This document shows positions 36,647-47,053 of a DNA stretch of 47,112 nt, piece after piece. This DNA is from Comamonas sp. GTDB taxonomy: Bacteria > Pseudomonadota > Gammaproteobacteria > Burkholderiales > Burkholderiaceae_C. The position numbers and the translations under genes were made by a program. Position 1 is the first letter of the stretch, and each line of letters starts with the position of its first letter. The notes below the pieces were generated by a model. It was given only the letters and a program-made list of their open reading frames with translations. It made no database searches and was not told the DNA's origin. The DNA lies in assembly GCF_009360615.1 (NCBI RefSeq), contig NZ_SPEY01000033.1, forward strand, positions 1 to 47,112, in the 5' to 3' direction.

Positions 36647-36824
36647 GGCGTCAAAATGTGAAGTGGAAAAAGCGGAGACAGCAGGCTTTGTCTCCCGTCC
36701 GGGGCCACCGCAGCCGCTCCGAAGCCGGGCTGCCGCCAGCGCCGAATCCGCTATTGTCGCGCAGACGGGGCAGAACGTCACCCGACGGTCGCAAAACCAT
36801 GTGCAAGCTTGCCAAAGTCACACC

Positions 36825-37274
36825 ATGCCCTCTCCGCCCCCCGGCACCAGCCAACTCCCTCCCGCCTTGCAGCAGGCCTATCGCCGCGCGCACTACCACG
36901 TCGATGCCGCCCAGGGAGGCGTCGCTCAGACGCTGCGTGTGGGCCAGCGCAGTGACTGGCTCGGGCAGCGACTGGCACAGCACCCCATCCCGGCCGCCTG
37001 CTTTCTCACTGCCTGCAATCCCTGGGGCGAGATCCTGGAGCCGGCGCTGAATGCGCAGCGCATGCGCGCCCTGCGCCGGGCGCTGCACGGCCAAGGCTGG
37101 CGGTTTCTGGACGGATCGGGACAGGACCCCCGCGGCCGGTGGCCCGCAGAGGACAGCGTGCTGATCTGGGGCATGGATGCCGACACGGCCCTGCAATGGG
37201 GTCGGGACTGGCAGCAGAACGCCGTGCTGTGGAGCGATGCCGACGCCCGCCCCCGGCTTCTGTGGCTGCGCTGA
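36825..37274 (+). CDS. DUF3293 family protein
   Basis: A 149-residue soluble protein with the DUF3293 hallmarks AACFLTACNPWGEIL, a helical middle (NAQRMRALRRALHGQGWRFL) and DGSGQDPRGRWPAEDSVLIW near the end. The function of this family is unknown. The ATG at 36825 fits the domain start. It is the only plus-strand gene between 34 and 44 kb and is divergent from the amino-acid binding-protein gene with a 178-bp gap that must hold both promoters; none is clearly recognisable. Confidence 0.85.
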   Translation: MPSPPPGTSQLPPALQQAYRRAHYHVDAAQGGVAQTLRVGQRSDWLGQRLAQHPIPAACFLTACNPWGEILEPALNAQRMRALRRALHGQGWRFLDGSGQDPRGRWPAEDSVLIWGMDADTALQWGRDWQQNAVLWSDADARPRLLWLR

Positions 37275-37349
37275 CTTTTCTGATAGCACATTGCGCTTTA
37301 CAGCAATCAAAAACCTATTGAAAGCTATCTGAATTTCATTGCAGGCAAG

Positions 37350-37367
37350 TGCTTGCAGCTATCAAAA
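37350..37367 (-). repeat. dispersed ATAGCTG...AGCGC intergenic element, copy 5 (variant)
   Basis: TGCTTGCAGCTATCAAAA is the complement of TTTTGATAGCTGCAAGCA. It partly forms the T-rich tail of the gltD terminator. A second, more degenerate GATAGCACATTGCGCTTT is at 37282. Confidence 0.4.
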
Positions 37368-37396
37368 ACAAAAGGCATTCCGGGGAATGCCTTTTG
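37358..37396 (-). terminator. rho-independent terminator after gltD
   Basis: AAAAGGCATTCC (37370-37381) and GGAATGCCTTTT (37384-37395) form a perfect 12-bp stem. On the minus strand the tail is TTTTGTTTTTG. It lies 23 bp after the gltD stop. It could also act weakly on the convergent DUF3293 transcript. Confidence 0.9.
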
Positions 37397-37418
37397 TGTG
37401 ATGAGCCGCAGTGAACGA

Positions 37419-38894
37419 TCAGCGAGGCAGTTCGCTGGCACCCATCAGGAACTCGTCCACGGCACGCGCGGCCTGCCGCCCCTCGCGAATCGCCCACACG
37501 ACCAGCGACTGGCCGCGGCGGATGTCGCCGGCGGCGAACACCTTGGGCACGCTGGTGGCATAGCCGCCGATGAAGTCGGTGCTGGCCTTGGCGTTGCCGC
37601 GTGCATCCTTGTCGACACCAAACGCTTCGAGCACGGTGGCAACCGGGTTCACAAAGCCCATGGCCAGCAGCACCAGATCGGCAGGCCAGACCTTTTCCGT
37701 GCCGGGCACTTCGCTCAGCTTGCCGTCCTTGAACTCGACCTGCACGGTGGTCAGGCTCTTGACCTTGCCCTTTTCGCCGCCGAACTCCTTGGTGGAAATG
37801 GCAAACTCGCGCACCACGCCTTCTTCGTGGCTGGACGAGGTACGCAGCTTGATCGGCCAGTATGGCCAGACCAGGGGCTTGTTCTCCTGCTCGGGCGGCA
37901 TGGGCATGACCTCGAACTGGGTCACGCTCTTGGCGCCATGGCGGTTGGAAGTGCCCACGCAGTCGGAGCCGGTGTCACCGCCGCCGATGACGATGACATG
38001 CTTGCCGTCGGCACGGATCTGCCCCTTGAGCTTGTCGCCCGCGTTGACCTTGTTCTGCTGGGGCAGGAACTCCATCGCGAAGTGCACGCCTTCCAGGTCG
38101 CGACCGGGCACGGGCAGGTCACGCGACTGCTCGGAACCGCCGGTCAGCAGCACGGCATCGAACTCGGCCTTGAGCTGCTCGGGGCTGATGGTTTCCTTGG
38201 CCCAGTTGGTGACCTTGGAGTCCTTGCCCAGACCGTCCTTGCCGGCAATCAGCACGCCGGTGCGGATCTTCAGGCCTTCGGCCACCATCTGCTCGACACG
38301 GCGGTCGATCAGGCTCTTGTCCAGCTTGAAGTCGGGAATGCCGTAGCGCAGCAGACCGCCCACGCGGTCGTTCTTCTCGAACAGGGTCACATCGTGGCCG
38401 GCGCGCACCAGTTGCTGGGCAGCGGCCATGCCTGCAGGGCCGGCACCGACCACGGCCACCTTCTTGCCGGTCTTGTGCTTGGGCAGCAGGGGCTTGACCC
38501 AGCCTTCGCTCCAGGCCCGATCAATGATGGAGTGCTCGATGGATTTGATGCCGATGGCGTCGCCATTGATATTGGCCACACAGGCCGCTTCGCAGGGAGC
38601 GGGGCAGATGCGGCCCGTGAACTCGGGGAAATTGTTGGTGCTGTGCAGCGTGGTGATGGCGTTCTTCCAGTCACCCTGGTACACGAGGTCGTTGAAGTCC
38701 GGGATGATGTTGTTGACCGGGCAGCCGTTGTTGCAGAACGGCGTGCCGCAGTCCATGCAGCGTGCCGCCTGCACCTTGGCCTGATCGGTCGTCAGCCCGA
38801 TGACGAATTCCTTGTAGTGCTTGAGACGTTCCGCAACGGGGGCATAGCCCTCTTCGATGCGCTCGTATTCCATGAAGCCGGTGGTCTTTCCCAT
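37419..38894 (-). CDS. gltD: glutamate synthase (NADPH) small subunit
   Basis: GltD passes electrons from NADPH through FAD to the large subunit of glutamate synthase. The 491 residues begin [20 protein letters not shown]. Two cysteine clusters for 4Fe-4S centres follow ([20 protein letters not shown] and CPAPCEAAC), then the FAD site [20 protein letters not shown], the NADPH site [17 protein letters not shown] and the C-terminal FAD motif [18 protein letters not shown]. The ATG at 38894 matches the family N-terminus. It follows gltB by 73 bp, with a GC-rich hairpin (38931-38955) in the gap. Confidence 0.97.
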   Translation of the reverse strand: MGKTTGFMEYERIEEGYAPVAERLKHYKEFVIGLTTDQAKVQAARCMDCGTPFCNNGCPVNNIIPDFNDLVYQGDWKNAITTLHSTNNFPEFTGRICPAPCEAACVANINGDAIGIKSIEHSIIDRAWSEGWVKPLLPKHKTGKKVAVVGAGPAGMAAAQQLVRAGHDVTLFEKNDRVGGLLRYGIPDFKLDKSLIDRRVEQMVAEGLKIRTGVLIAGKDGLGKDSKVTNWAKETISPEQLKAEFDAVLLTGGSEQSRDLPVPGRDLEGVHFAMEFLPQQNKVNAGDKLKGQIRADGKHVIVIGGGDTGSDCVGTSNRHGAKSVTQFEVMPMPPEQENKPLVWPYWPIKLRTSSSHEEGVVREFAISTKEFGGEKGKVKSLTTVQVEFKDGKLSEVPGTEKVWPADLVLLAMGFVNPVATVLEAFGVDKDARGNAKASTDFIGGYATSVPKVFAAGDIRRGQSLVVWAIREGRQAARAVDEFLMGASELPR

Positions 38895-38967
38895 GATCTT
38901 TAATCCTTGAAATCTGTGTTCGCTTGCAGTGCGGTGGCAGCCCGGCCGCCACCGCTTCGAGCCGTGC

Positions 38968-41900
38968 TTACTTGGCGGCCACTGCTTCTTTCTGAGGAGC
39001 TGCTGGCGCTTTCGCAGCTTGCTTTTCCTTCTGTTTGCGTTCAAAGATCTCGCCGAGTGCACGCTGGTACTCGGTCGGGAACACCTTGACGAACTTGGCA
39101 CGCGCTGCGGCCCAGTTGTCCAGCAGATCACGGGCACGCTTGGAGCCCGTCCAGCGGCTGTGAGCCTCCACCATATTGCGCAGCTGCTGATCGTCGCTCT
39201 GGCCGCGGTGCCAGATGCCGGGATCGACACGCGAGACGAACTCGTCGTGCGGCAGCACCTTCTCCAGCTTCACCGAAGCGGTGTTGCAGCGCTCGGCGAA
39301 CTTGCCGTCCTCGTCGTAGACATAGGCCACGCCGCCGCTCATGCCGGCCGCGAAGTTGCGGCCGGTCTTGCCCAGCACGACCACGGTACCGCCGGTCATG
39401 TATTCGCAGCCGTGGTCACCCACGCCTTCGACCACGGCCGTGGCCCCGGACAGACGCACGGCAAAGCGCTCGCCGGCCACACCGCTGAAGAAGGCTTCAC
39501 CGCTGGTGGCGCCAAACATCACGGTGTTGCCCACGATGGTGTTGGTCGTGGTCGAACCACGGAACTCATGACTGGGATGCACCACCACGCGGCCGCCCGA
39601 AAGGCCCTTGCCGGTGTAGTCGTTGGCTTCGCCGCTGAGGTTCAGCGTGATGCCGTTGCACAGGAAGGCACCGAAGGACTGGCCGCCCGTACCTTCGAAG
39701 TGGATGCGGATGGTGTCGTCCGGCAGGCCTTCGGCGTGCTGCCTGGTCACCGCGCCCGAAAGCATGGCACCGACGGAGCGGTTGACGTTGCGCGCCACCT
39801 CCATGATGCGCACCTTCTCGCCGTTTTCGATGGCGGGCTTGCAACGCTCGATGAGCTTGACGTCCAGCGCCTTGTCCAGCAGGTGATCCTGGCTTTCCAC
39901 GTGATAGCGGGCCACGTCGGCAGGCACTTCGGGCTGGGCAAACAGACGGCTGAAGTCCAGGCCCTGAGCCTTCCAGTGTTCGATGCCCTTGCGGGTGTCG
40001 AGCAGGTCGGAGCGGCCGATCAGGTCATCGAACTTGGCGATGCCCAGCTGGGCCATGATCTGGCGCACTTCTTCGGCGATGAAGAAGAAATAGTTCACCA
40101 CATGCTCGGGCTTGCCGGTGAACTTGGCACGCAGCACGGGGTCTTGGGTGGCCACGCCCACGGGGCAGGTGTTGAGATGGCACTTGCGCATCATGATGCA
40201 GCCCTCCACCACCAGCGGAGCCGTGGCGAAGCCGAACTCGTCGGCACCCAGCAGCGCACCGATGACCACGTCGCGGCCGGTCTTCATCTGGCCGTCGGCC
40301 TGCACACGCACGCGGCCGCGCAGACGGTTCAGCACCAGGGTCTGCTGGGTCTCGGCCAGACCGATTTCCCAGGGACCGCCCGCATGCTTGATGGAGGACC
40401 AGGGCGAGGCGCCGGTACCGCCGTCGTGCCCTGCGATCACCAGGTGATCGCTCTTGCACTTGGTCACGCCTGCAGCAATCGTGCCCACACCGACTTCGGA
40501 CACCAGCTTGGTGCTGATGCTGGCGTGCGGAGCCACGTTCTTCAGATCGTGGATCAGCTGTGCCAGGTCCTCGATCGAGTAGATGTCGTGATGGGGAGGG
40601 GGCGAGATCAGACCCACACCCGGCACCGAGTGACGCAGTGCACCGATGTAGTCGGAGACCTTGCCGCCGGGCAGCTGGCCGCCTTCGCCGGGCTTGGCGC
40701 CTTGGGCCATCTTGATCTGGATCTGGTCCGAGGACGCCAGGTATTCGGCAGTCACCCCGAAACGACCGGACGCGACCTGCTTGATCTTGGAGCGCAGCGA
40801 GTCGCCGGCCTGCAGTTCAATGTCCGACTCGACCTTGTCCTTGCCGATGATGGAGGCCAGGGTTTCACCCTTGCTGATGGGAATGCCCTTGAGCTCGTTG
40901 CGATAGCGCTTGGGATCCTCGCCGCCTTCGCCGGTGTTGCTCTTGCCGCCGATGCGGTTCATGGCCACGGCCAGGGTGGCATGGGCTTCGGTGGAGATGG
41001 AGCCCAGCGACATGGCACCGGTGGCAAAGCGCTTCACGATCTCCTTGGCCGACTCGACCTGGTCCACGGGAATTGCCTTGGCGGGATCGAACTTGAACTC
41101 GAACAGGCCGCGCAGCGTCATGTGGCGCTTGGTCTGGTCGTTGATCAGCTGGGCGTATTCCTTGTAGGTGCTGAAGTTGTTGGCACGCGTGGAGTGCTGC
41201 AGCTTGGCGATCACGTCAGGTGTCCACATATGCTCTTCGCCACGCGCACGCCAGGCGTACTCGCCGCCGGCATCCAGCATGGTTTCCAGCACGGGGTCGT
41301 CGCTGAAGGCTGCCACGTGGTTGCGGATGGTTTCCTCGGCGATCTCGAAGACGCCGATACCTTCCACGCGGCTGGCCGTGCCCGTGAAGTACTTGTCCAC
41401 GGTCTCGCTGTTCAGGCCCACGGCTTCGAACAGCTGAGCACCGCAGTAGGACATGTAGGTGGACACGCCCATCTTGGACATGATCTTGGACAGCCCCTTT
41501 CCGATGGCCTTCACGTAGTGATAGATGGCCTTGTCGGCAGTGATGGGCGCACCTTCGCGGCTGAAGATGTCGACCAGGGTCTCCATCGCCAGGTAGGGGT
41601 GCACGGCTTCCGCGCCGTAGCCGGCCAGCACGGCGAAGTGGTGCACTTCGCGGGCCGTGCCGGTCTCCACCACCAGACCGGCGGTGGTGCGCAGACCTTC
41701 ACGCACCAGATGCTGGTGGATGGCAGACAGGGCCAGCAGCGCAGGGATGGCCACTTGCGTGGCGCTCATGTTGCGGTCGCTGATGATCAGGATGTTGGCA
41801 CCGCCCTTGATCTCGTCCACGGCGTGGGCACACAGCGAGGCCAGCTTGGCTTCCACACCCTGCTTGCCCCAGGACAGCGGGTAGGTGATGTCGATCGTCG

Positions 41901-43704
41901 AGCTCTTGAACTTGCCGTTGGTGTGCTTCTCGATATCGCGCAGCCGCGCCATGCCTTCGAAGTCGAGCACGGGCTGCTGCAGCTCCAGGCGCATGGGCGG
42001 GTTGACCTGGTTGATGTCCAGCAGGTTGGGCTTGGGCCCCACGAACGACACCAGCGACATCACGATCGCTTCGCGGATCGGGTCGATGGGCGGGTTCGTC
42101 ACCTGGGCGAACATCTGGCGGAAATAGTTGTAGAGCGGCTTGTTCTTGTCGGACAGTACGGCCAGCGGGCTGTCGTTGCCCATGGAGCCAATGCCTTCCT
42201 CGCCCTTTTCGGCCATGGGTGTCAGCAGGAACTTGATGTCTTCCTGTGTGAAGCCGAAGGCTTGCTGGCGGTCCAGCAGTGACAGCTCGGTCTTGGCTGC
42301 GGGTGCCTTGAAGTCGGCGGGAATTTCCACCTCGTCGAGCTTGATGCGCAGGTTCTCGATCCACTGCTTGTAGGGCTTGGTGTTGACGACGTTGGCCTTG
42401 AGCTCTTCGTCTTCGATCATGCGACCCTGCTCCAGGTCGATCAGCAGCATCTTGCCGGGCTGCAGGCGCCACTTGCGCACGATCTTGCTATCGGGCACGG
42501 GCAGCACGCCGGCTTCGGAAGCCAGGATCACCATATCGTCATCGGTGATGCAGTAGCGCGAGGGACGCAGGCCGTTGCGGTCCAGCGTGGCGCCGATCTG
42601 GCGGCCATCGGTGAACACGATGGAGGCGGGGCCGTCCCAGGGCTCGATCATCGCGGCGTGGTATTCATAGAAGGCGCGGCGGCGCTCGTCCATGGCCTCG
42701 TGCTGCTCCCAGGGCTCGGGAATCATCATCATCACGGCCTGGCTGATGGGGTAGCCGGCCATGGTCAGCAGTTCCAGGCAGTTGTCGAAGGTGGCCGTGT
42801 CGGACTGACCGGCAAAGCTGATGGGATAGAGCTTCTGCAGGTCTTCGCCCAGGACGGGAGAAGCCATCACGCCTTCGCGCGCCAGCATCCAGTTGTAGTT
42901 GCCGCGCACGGTGTTGATTTCACCGTTGTGGGCCACATAGCGGTAGGGGTGGGCCAGGGGCCACTCGGGGAAGGTGTTGGTGGAGAAACGCTGGTGCACC
43001 AGACCGATGGCCGAGACGCAGCGCTCGTCGGCCAGGTCACGGTAGTACACGCCCACCTGATCGGCCAGCAGCAGGCCCTTGTAGACCACAGTGCGGCTGC
43101 TCATGCTCGGAACGTAGTATTCCTTGCTGTGCTTGAGACCCAGATTCTGGATGGCAGCCGAGGCCGTCTTGCGGATCACGTACAGCTTGCGCTCCAGGGC
43201 GTCCTGCACAATGACATCGGCCCCCCGGCCGATGAAGACCTGACGCAGGATGGGCTCTTTTTCCTGTACGGTCGGCGACATGGGCATGTCGCGGTTCACC
43301 GGCACATCGCGCCAGCCCAGCAGCACCTGGCCTTCGGCCTTGATGGCGCGTTCCATCTCCTGCTCGCAAGCCAGTCGCGAAGCATGCTCCTTGGGCAGGA
43401 AGATCATGCCCACGCCATATTCGCCGGCAGGAGGCAATGCCACGCCCTGCTTGGCCATTTCTTCGCGGTAGAGCTGATCGGGAATCTGGATCAGGATACC
43501 GGCACCGTCGCCCATCAGCGGGTCGGCGCCCACGGCACCGCGATGGTCGATGTTTTCGAGGATCTTCAGTGCCCCCAGCACGATGTCATGGCGCTTCTGG
43601 CCCTTGATATGGGCCACAAAGCCCAGACCGCAGGCATCGTGTTCGTTGCTCTTGGAGTACAGACCGTGGTCCTGGAGATACTTGATCTCGGCAGCAGTCG
43701 TCAT
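38968..43704 (-). CDS. gltB: glutamate synthase (NADPH) large subunit
   Basis: GltB makes two glutamates from glutamine and 2-oxoglutarate. The 1578-residue protein has a 24-residue propeptide before the nucleophilic Cys25 ([20 protein letters not shown]), a class II amidotransferase domain to about 430 ([19 protein letters not shown]), a central domain, the FMN/2-oxoglutarate domain ([40 protein letters not shown]), the 3Fe-4S cysteines in [16 protein letters not shown], and the C-terminal beta-helix ([31 protein letters not shown]). ATG 43704 has AGAGGATTCCCC upstream. Length is normal. Confidence 0.97.
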   Translation of the reverse strand: MTTAAEIKYLQDHGLYSKSNEHDACGLGFVAHIKGQKRHDIVLGALKILENIDHRGAVGADPLMGDGAGILIQIPDQLYREEMAKQGVALPPAGEYGVGMIFLPKEHASRLACEQEMERAIKAEGQVLLGWRDVPVNRDMPMSPTVQEKEPILRQVFIGRGADVIVQDALERKLYVIRKTASAAIQNLGLKHSKEYYVPSMSSRTVVYKGLLLADQVGVYYRDLADERCVSAIGLVHQRFSTNTFPEWPLAHPYRYVAHNGEINTVRGNYNWMLAREGVMASPVLGEDLQKLYPISFAGQSDTATFDNCLELLTMAGYPISQAVMMMIPEPWEQHEAMDERRRAFYEYHAAMIEPWDGPASIVFTDGRQIGATLDRNGLRPSRYCITDDDMVILASEAGVLPVPDSKIVRKWRLQPGKMLLIDLEQGRMIEDEELKANVVNTKPYKQWIENLRIKLDEVEIPADFKAPAAKTELSLLDRQQAFGFTQEDIKFLLTPMAEKGEEGIGSMGNDSPLAVLSDKNKPLYNYFRQMFAQVTNPPIDPIREAIVMSLVSFVGPKPNLLDINQVNPPMRLELQQPVLDFEGMARLRDIEKHTNGKFKSSTIDITYPLSWGKQGVEAKLASLCAHAVDEIKGGANILIISDRNMSATQVAIPALLALSAIHQHLVREGLRTTAGLVVETGTAREVHHFAVLAGYGAEAVHPYLAMETLVDIFSREGAPITADKAIYHYVKAIGKGLSKIMSKMGVSTYMSYCGAQLFEAVGLNSETVDKYFTGTASRVEGIGVFEIAEETIRNHVAAFSDDPVLETMLDAGGEYAWRARGEEHMWTPDVIAKLQHSTRANNFSTYKEYAQLINDQTKRHMTLRGLFEFKFDPAKAIPVDQVESAKEIVKRFATGAMSLGSISTEAHATLAVAMNRIGGKSNTGEGGEDPKRYRNELKGIPISKGETLASIIGKDKVESDIELQAGDSLRSKIKQVASGRFGVTAEYLASSDQIQIKMAQGAKPGEGGQLPGGKVSDYIGALRHSVPGVGLISPPPHHDIYSIEDLAQLIHDLKNVAPHASISTKLVSEVGVGTIAAGVTKCKSDHLVIAGHDGGTGASPWSSIKHAGGPWEIGLAETQQTLVLNRLRGRVRVQADGQMKTGRDVVIGALLGADEFGFATAPLVVEGCIMMRKCHLNTCPVGVATQDPVLRAKFTGKPEHVVNYFFFIAEEVRQIMAQLGIAKFDDLIGRSDLLDTRKGIEHWKAQGLDFSRLFAQPEVPADVARYHVESQDHLLDKALDVKLIERCKPAIENGEKVRIMEVARNVNRSVGAMLSGAVTRQHAEGLPDDTIRIHFEGTGGQSFGAFLCNGITLNLSGEANDYTGKGLSGGRVVVHPSHEFRGSTTTNTIVGNTVMFGATSGEAFFSGVAGERFAVRLSGATAVVEGVGDHGCEYMTGGTVVVLGKTGRNFAAGMSGGVAYVYDEDGKFAERCNTASVKLEKVLPHDEFVSRVDPGIWHRGQSDDQQLRNMVEAHSRWTGSKRARDLLDNWAAARAKFVKVFPTEYQRALGEIFERKQKEKQAAKAPAAPQKEAVAAK

Positions 43705-43886
43705 GGGGAATCCTCTTATATCAATCGCGGGGAACGCAAGATTACGACATGACATGGAGTTATGCAATAAGTTTTAAATGGGGTCAGATTCCAATTATTC
43801 CCCAACTTTTCTCGTTTGAATTTAATTAGGGACATATTAAATTGGAGCAGACCAATTCCATAAAAACAAAGGGTTAGAGGAACCCA
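43705..43886. repeat. AT-rich RAYT-associated repeat between gltB and the transposase gene
   Basis: The stretch TGGGGTCAGATTCCAATT (43779-43796) is matched in inverted orientation by AATTGGAGCAGACCAATTCC (43840-43859); their shared core is GGTC(A/T)G-CCAATT. Inside lies a second perfect inverted repeat, AATTTAAT/ATTAAATT (43819-43826 and 43836-43843). The GGGGTCAGA-type sequence is often seen beside REP-associated tyrosine transposases. The gltB promoter is probably also in this 182-bp region. Confidence 0.55.
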
Positions 43887-44594
43887 CTAGTCCTCGTGCA
43901 CCGAAGCTGTGCGTGCCGCGGGCCTGCCGGCCTTCTGCCGCTTCACGCGTCTGTCGGTCTTTTGTTGCAAATTTTCAATGAATTCAGGCTCGCCCAGCGC
44001 CCAGCCACGCAGTGCCGCATGGCTGATCTGCGCCTGGGTATCCGGGTCGAGACCTGCCTCCACGGCCCTGACATAAGCAGCATCTCTGGCGAACGGCGTG
44101 TTTCCCAGTGTCCAGAAAAGCGCATGCGGGGTGATCAAGGCATCGTTTCGCAGCCCTGCGTTGTGCGCATAGCTGGACCAGGGCCAGTCAACCGCGCGCT
44201 GCACCAGACCGTCACGCACGGGATTGAGATCCATGGAGACCATGGTGGCCATCAGCCAGTGCTCGGCCTGCAGCACGGTGCAGCGGTAGCGCCCCTCCCA
44301 CAGGGTTCCGGTGCGTCCGTGCCGGTTGTTGAAGTACCGCACATAGCTGCGACCCACGGCCTGCATGAACTGGGGCACACCCTGCTGCGTCCTCGGCGTC
44401 ATCAGTAGATGGAAGTGATTGGGCATCAGCACATAGGCGTGCACATCGACTTCGAAGCGCCGTGCCATCTCTCGCAGCAGATCCAGCATGACCAGGCGGT
44501 CCTGCGCGTCCACGAAGATCTCGCCGCGGTTGTTGCCACGCTGGATGATGTGGTGCGGCATGTTTGCCAGCGTGAGACGGGGAAGACGGGCCAT
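43887..44594 (-). CDS. REP-associated tyrosine transposase (Y1 family, IS200-like)
   Basis: RAYTs are single-copy domesticated relatives of IS200/IS605 transposases that act on REP-type palindromes. The 235 residues begin MARLPRLTLANMPHHIIQRG, with VHAYVLMPNHFHLLMTPRTQ containing the HUH metal-binding pair (HFH), then MQAVGRSYVRYFNNRHGRTG with the candidate catalytic Tyr and TLWEGRYRCTVL. The C-terminal half (from 150) is typical of the longer RAYTs. The ATG at 44594 is chosen for the domain start; an upstream frame to 44684 has no family match. It may be intact; the cognate repeat lies just after its end. Confidence 0.9.
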   Translation of the reverse strand: MARLPRLTLANMPHHIIQRGNNRGEIFVDAQDRLVMLDLLREMARRFEVDVHAYVLMPNHFHLLMTPRTQQGVPQFMQAVGRSYVRYFNNRHGRTGTLWEGRYRCTVLQAEHWLMATMVSMDLNPVRDGLVQRAVDWPWSSYAHNAGLRNDALITPHALFWTLGNTPFARDAAYVRAVEAGLDPDTQAQISHAALRGWALGEPEFIENLQQKTDRRVKRQKAGRPAARTASVHED

Positions 44595-44683
44595 GGAACG
44601 GACTCGGGCAGGGGCGGCAGGGAAGGCGTATCGTTCATTATGAAGCGTCGCACCAGCAGCGATGCATCCTCGCGGGCCAGACA

Positions 44684-45520
44684 CTACAGGTGCATGCGGC
44701 CGGAAGCACTCAACAACTGGCTGATGTGGCGCGTGGCGGTGAGCAACTGCGGCAGCATCCGCTCGCGCATCACCTGTTCGCTGGTGCGATTGGCCTGACC
44801 GCTGATGTTGAGCGCCGCCACCGTCTGGCCACGCGCATTGCGTATGGGTGCGGCAATCGAGATCAGCCCTTCCTCCAGCTCCTGGTTGAGCAGGGCCCAG
44901 CCCTGTTCGCGAACGCGGGCAATCTCGGCATGCAGCTCGTCATCGCCGGTCAGCGTATGCCGCGTGAACGCGCGCCGCTCGCGCCGCGCCATCAGCGCCT
45001 GCAACTCGTCGGGAGGCAGCGCCGCCAGCAGCACCCGCCCCATGGAGGTCCAGAAGGCAGGAAGGCGAGAGCCCACCCCCAGATTGGTGCTCATGATCTT
45101 GTGCGTGTGCACGCGCAGTACATAGACCACATCCTGGCCTTCGAGCACGGCGGCAGAGCACGACTCCTTGACCTCGTCCACCAATGCCTCCATCGCCGGC
45201 TCGGCCAGATTCCACAGCGGCGTGGAGCTCAGATAGGCAAAGCCCAGGTCCAGGATGCGCGGCGTGAGCGCGTAGTACTTGCCGTCGCTGCGCACATAGC
45301 CCAGCGTCTGCAGCGTCAGCAGGATGCGCCTTGCACCCGCACGCGTCAGACCCGTGGCAGCAGCCACCTCGCTGAGTGTCTGCTCCGGCGCCCTGGCGCT
45401 GAACGAACGAATGACCTCCAGTCCTCGCGCGAAGGACTGCACATAGCTGTCGCCGGGCCTGAGCGGGGCCGCCTCGGCCTCGCCAGGGGTTTTCCCTGAT
45501 GTGGTTTTTACAGTCTCCAT
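44684..45520 (-). CDS. IclR-family regulator, PcaR/PcaU/PobR type
   Basis: This group of IclR proteins controls protocatechuate and beta-ketoadipate genes. The 278 residues have SYVQSFARGLEVIRSFSARA, the winged helix TLSEVAAATGLTRAGARRIL, LTLQTLGYVRSDGKYYALTP and the ligand domain with PAFWTSMGRVLLAALPPDEL and GLISIAAPIRNARGQTVAAL. The ATG at 45520 has AGGA at 8-base spacing; ATG at 45529 is possible but its AGGA is too close. It is divergent from pcaI with a three-half-site operator between them, so it most likely regulates pcaIJF and itself in response to beta-ketoadipate. Confidence 0.9.
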   Translation of the reverse strand: METVKTTSGKTPGEAEAAPLRPGDSYVQSFARGLEVIRSFSARAPEQTLSEVAAATGLTRAGARRILLTLQTLGYVRSDGKYYALTPRILDLGFAYLSSTPLWNLAEPAMEALVDEVKESCSAAVLEGQDVVYVLRVHTHKIMSTNLGVGSRLPAFWTSMGRVLLAALPPDELQALMARRERRAFTRHTLTGDDELHAEIARVREQGWALLNQELEEGLISIAAPIRNARGQTVAALNISGQANRTSEQVMRERMLPQLLTATRHISQLLSASGRMHL

Positions 45521-45549
45521 TTTCCCCATCCTTTTCTACAATTCTTTTA

Positions 45550-45578
45550 GCGAACAAATGTTCTATATACGAACATTT
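45550..45578. promoter_or_regulatory. three-half-site operator between the PcaR-type gene and pcaI
   Basis: Three related 10-mers are present: GCGAACAAAT (45550-45559), AAATGTTCTA (45556-45565, complement orientation) and ACGAACATTT (45569-45578). The second and third form a perfect AAATGTTC/GAACATTT inverted repeat with a 7-bp spacer; the first and third are direct repeats. Acinetobacter PcaU sites are known to consist of three such repeats, so this is the probable operator. Confidence 0.75.
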
Positions 45579-45623
45579 TAGCGCCAACGGCGCAAGTCTT
45601 TGTAGAGAAAATTGGAGACCCCC

Positions 45624-46325
45624 ATGATCAACAAGATCGCCGACTCGGTCGCGCAGGCCCTGTCCGGCATTCAAGACGGCTCCACCGTGCTCATCGGCGG
45701 CTTCGGCACCTCGGGCATTCCCGGCGAGCTGATCGACGGCCTGATCGAGCAGGGTGCACGCGAGCTCACCGTGGTCAACAACAATGCCGGCAATGGCGAC
45801 ACCGGCCTGGCCGCCCTGCTCAAGACGGGACAGGTGCGCAAGATCATCTGCAGCTTCCCTCGCCAGGTGGACAGCTGGGTGTTCGATGATCTGTATCGCA
45901 GCGGCAAGATCGAACTCGAGCTGGTGGCCCAGGGCAATCTGGCCGAACGCATGCGCGCCGCCGCTGCCGGCATCGGCGCTTTCTTCTGCCCCACGGCCTA
46001 CGGCACCGAGCTGGCCAAAGGCAAGGAGACGCGCGAGATCAATGGCAAGCACTATGTGCTGGAGTACCCGATCCATGGCGACGTGGCCCTGATCAAGGCT
46101 GAAAAAGGCGACCGATGGGGCAATCTGACCTACCGCATGTCGGCCCGCAACTTCGGCCCCGTGATGGCCTCGGCCGCCAAGTTCACCGTGGCTACGGTGC
46201 ATGAGATCGTGGAACTCGGCGAACTCGACCCCGAATCCGTGGTCACCCCCGGCATCTATGTGAGCCAGGTGGTGAAGATCGAGCGCGTGGCCACCCAGGC
46301 AGGCGGCTTCAAGAAGGCGGCCTGA
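45624..46325 (+). CDS. pcaI: 3-oxoadipate CoA-transferase subunit A
   Basis: PcaIJ transfers CoA from succinyl-CoA to 3-oxoadipate in aromatic catabolism. The 233-residue alpha subunit begins MINKIADSVAQALSGIQDGS, with VLIGGFGTSGIPGELIDGLI (the glycine-rich CoA site), LTVVNNNAGNGDTGLAALLK and YVLEYPIHGDVALIKAEKGD. GGAGACCCCC precedes the ATG. It is first in a pcaIJF unit and divergent from the IclR-type regulator. Assignment to 3-oxoadipate rather than acetoacetate rests on the pcaF start downstream and the regulator type. Confidence 0.9.
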   Translation: MINKIADSVAQALSGIQDGSTVLIGGFGTSGIPGELIDGLIEQGARELTVVNNNAGNGDTGLAALLKTGQVRKIICSFPRQVDSWVFDDLYRSGKIELELVAQGNLAERMRAAAAGIGAFFCPTAYGTELAKGKETREINGKHYVLEYPIHGDVALIKAEKGDRWGNLTYRMSARNFGPVMASAAKFTVATVHEIVELGELDPESVVTPGIYVSQVVKIERVATQAGGFKKAA

Positions 46326-46356
46326 GTCCGCCCTGGTCCATCAAGGAGATACAAGC

Positions 46357-46998
46357 GTGAGCTATCAAAAACGAAGCAAGGATGAACTGGCACAGCGTGT
46401 GGCACAGGACATTCATGACGGTGCCTATGTGAATCTGGGCATAGGCCAGCCGACCCTGGTGGCCAACCACATCCCTGCAGGACGTGAAATCGTGCTGCAA
46501 AGCGAGAACGGCATTCTGGGCATGGGCCCGGCACCGGCAGCCGGCGCTGAAGACTACGACCTGACCAATGCCGGCAAGCAGCCCGTGACCCTGCTGCCCG
46601 GCGGCAGCTATTTCCACCACGCCGACAGCTTCGCCATGATGCGCGGCGGCCACCTGGACATCTGCGTGCTCGGCGCCTTCCAGGTTTCGGCCACGGGCGA
46701 TCTGGCCAACTGGAGCACCGGCGAGCCCGGTGCCATTCCCGCCGTGGGCGGAGCCATGGACCTGGCCATTGGCGCCAAGCAGACCTGGGTGATGATGGAC
46801 CTGCTCACCAAGAAGGGCGAAAGCAAGGTCGTGGCCCAGTGCAGCTACCCGCTGACCGGCCTGGGCTGCGTCAAACGCATCTACACCGACCTGTGCACCC
46901 TGGCATGCACACCCGAGGGGCTGCGCCTGATCGACAAGGTCGAAGGCCTGGAGCACGCCGAACTCGAACGCATCGTGGGCCTGCCCATCGCGGCCTGA
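46357..46998 (+). CDS. pcaJ: 3-oxoadipate CoA-transferase subunit B
   Basis: The beta subunit holds the catalytic glutamate of the CoA-transferase. The 213 residues include AYVNLGIGQPTLVANHIPAG, IVLQSENGILGMGPAPAAGA (the SENG motif with catalytic Glu), MMRGGHLDICVLGAFQVSAT and GVGGAMDL-like AVGGAMDLAIGAKQTWVMMD. The start is GTG at 46357 with AAGGAGATACAAGC upstream. It follows pcaI by 31 bp. Confidence 0.93.
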   Translation: MSYQKRSKDELAQRVAQDIHDGAYVNLGIGQPTLVANHIPAGREIVLQSENGILGMGPAPAAGAEDYDLTNAGKQPVTLLPGGSYFHHADSFAMMRGGHLDICVLGAFQVSATGDLANWSTGEPGAIPAVGGAMDLAIGAKQTWVMMDLLTKKGESKVVAQCSYPLTGLGCVKRIYTDLCTLACTPEGLRLIDKVEGLEHAELERIVGLPIAA

Positions 46999-47053
46999 AC
47001 TTCAGGCCAATCCGTCTGCACCAGAAGCTCAATTTTCATAACGGAGACATGCC

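Noticed and set aside
38929..42282. A 1117-codon plus-strand open frame opposite gltB
   Set aside because: It runs antisense to a gene with clear motifs along its whole length, and its His/Gly/Leu-rich composition is typical of the complement of GC-rich coding sequence.
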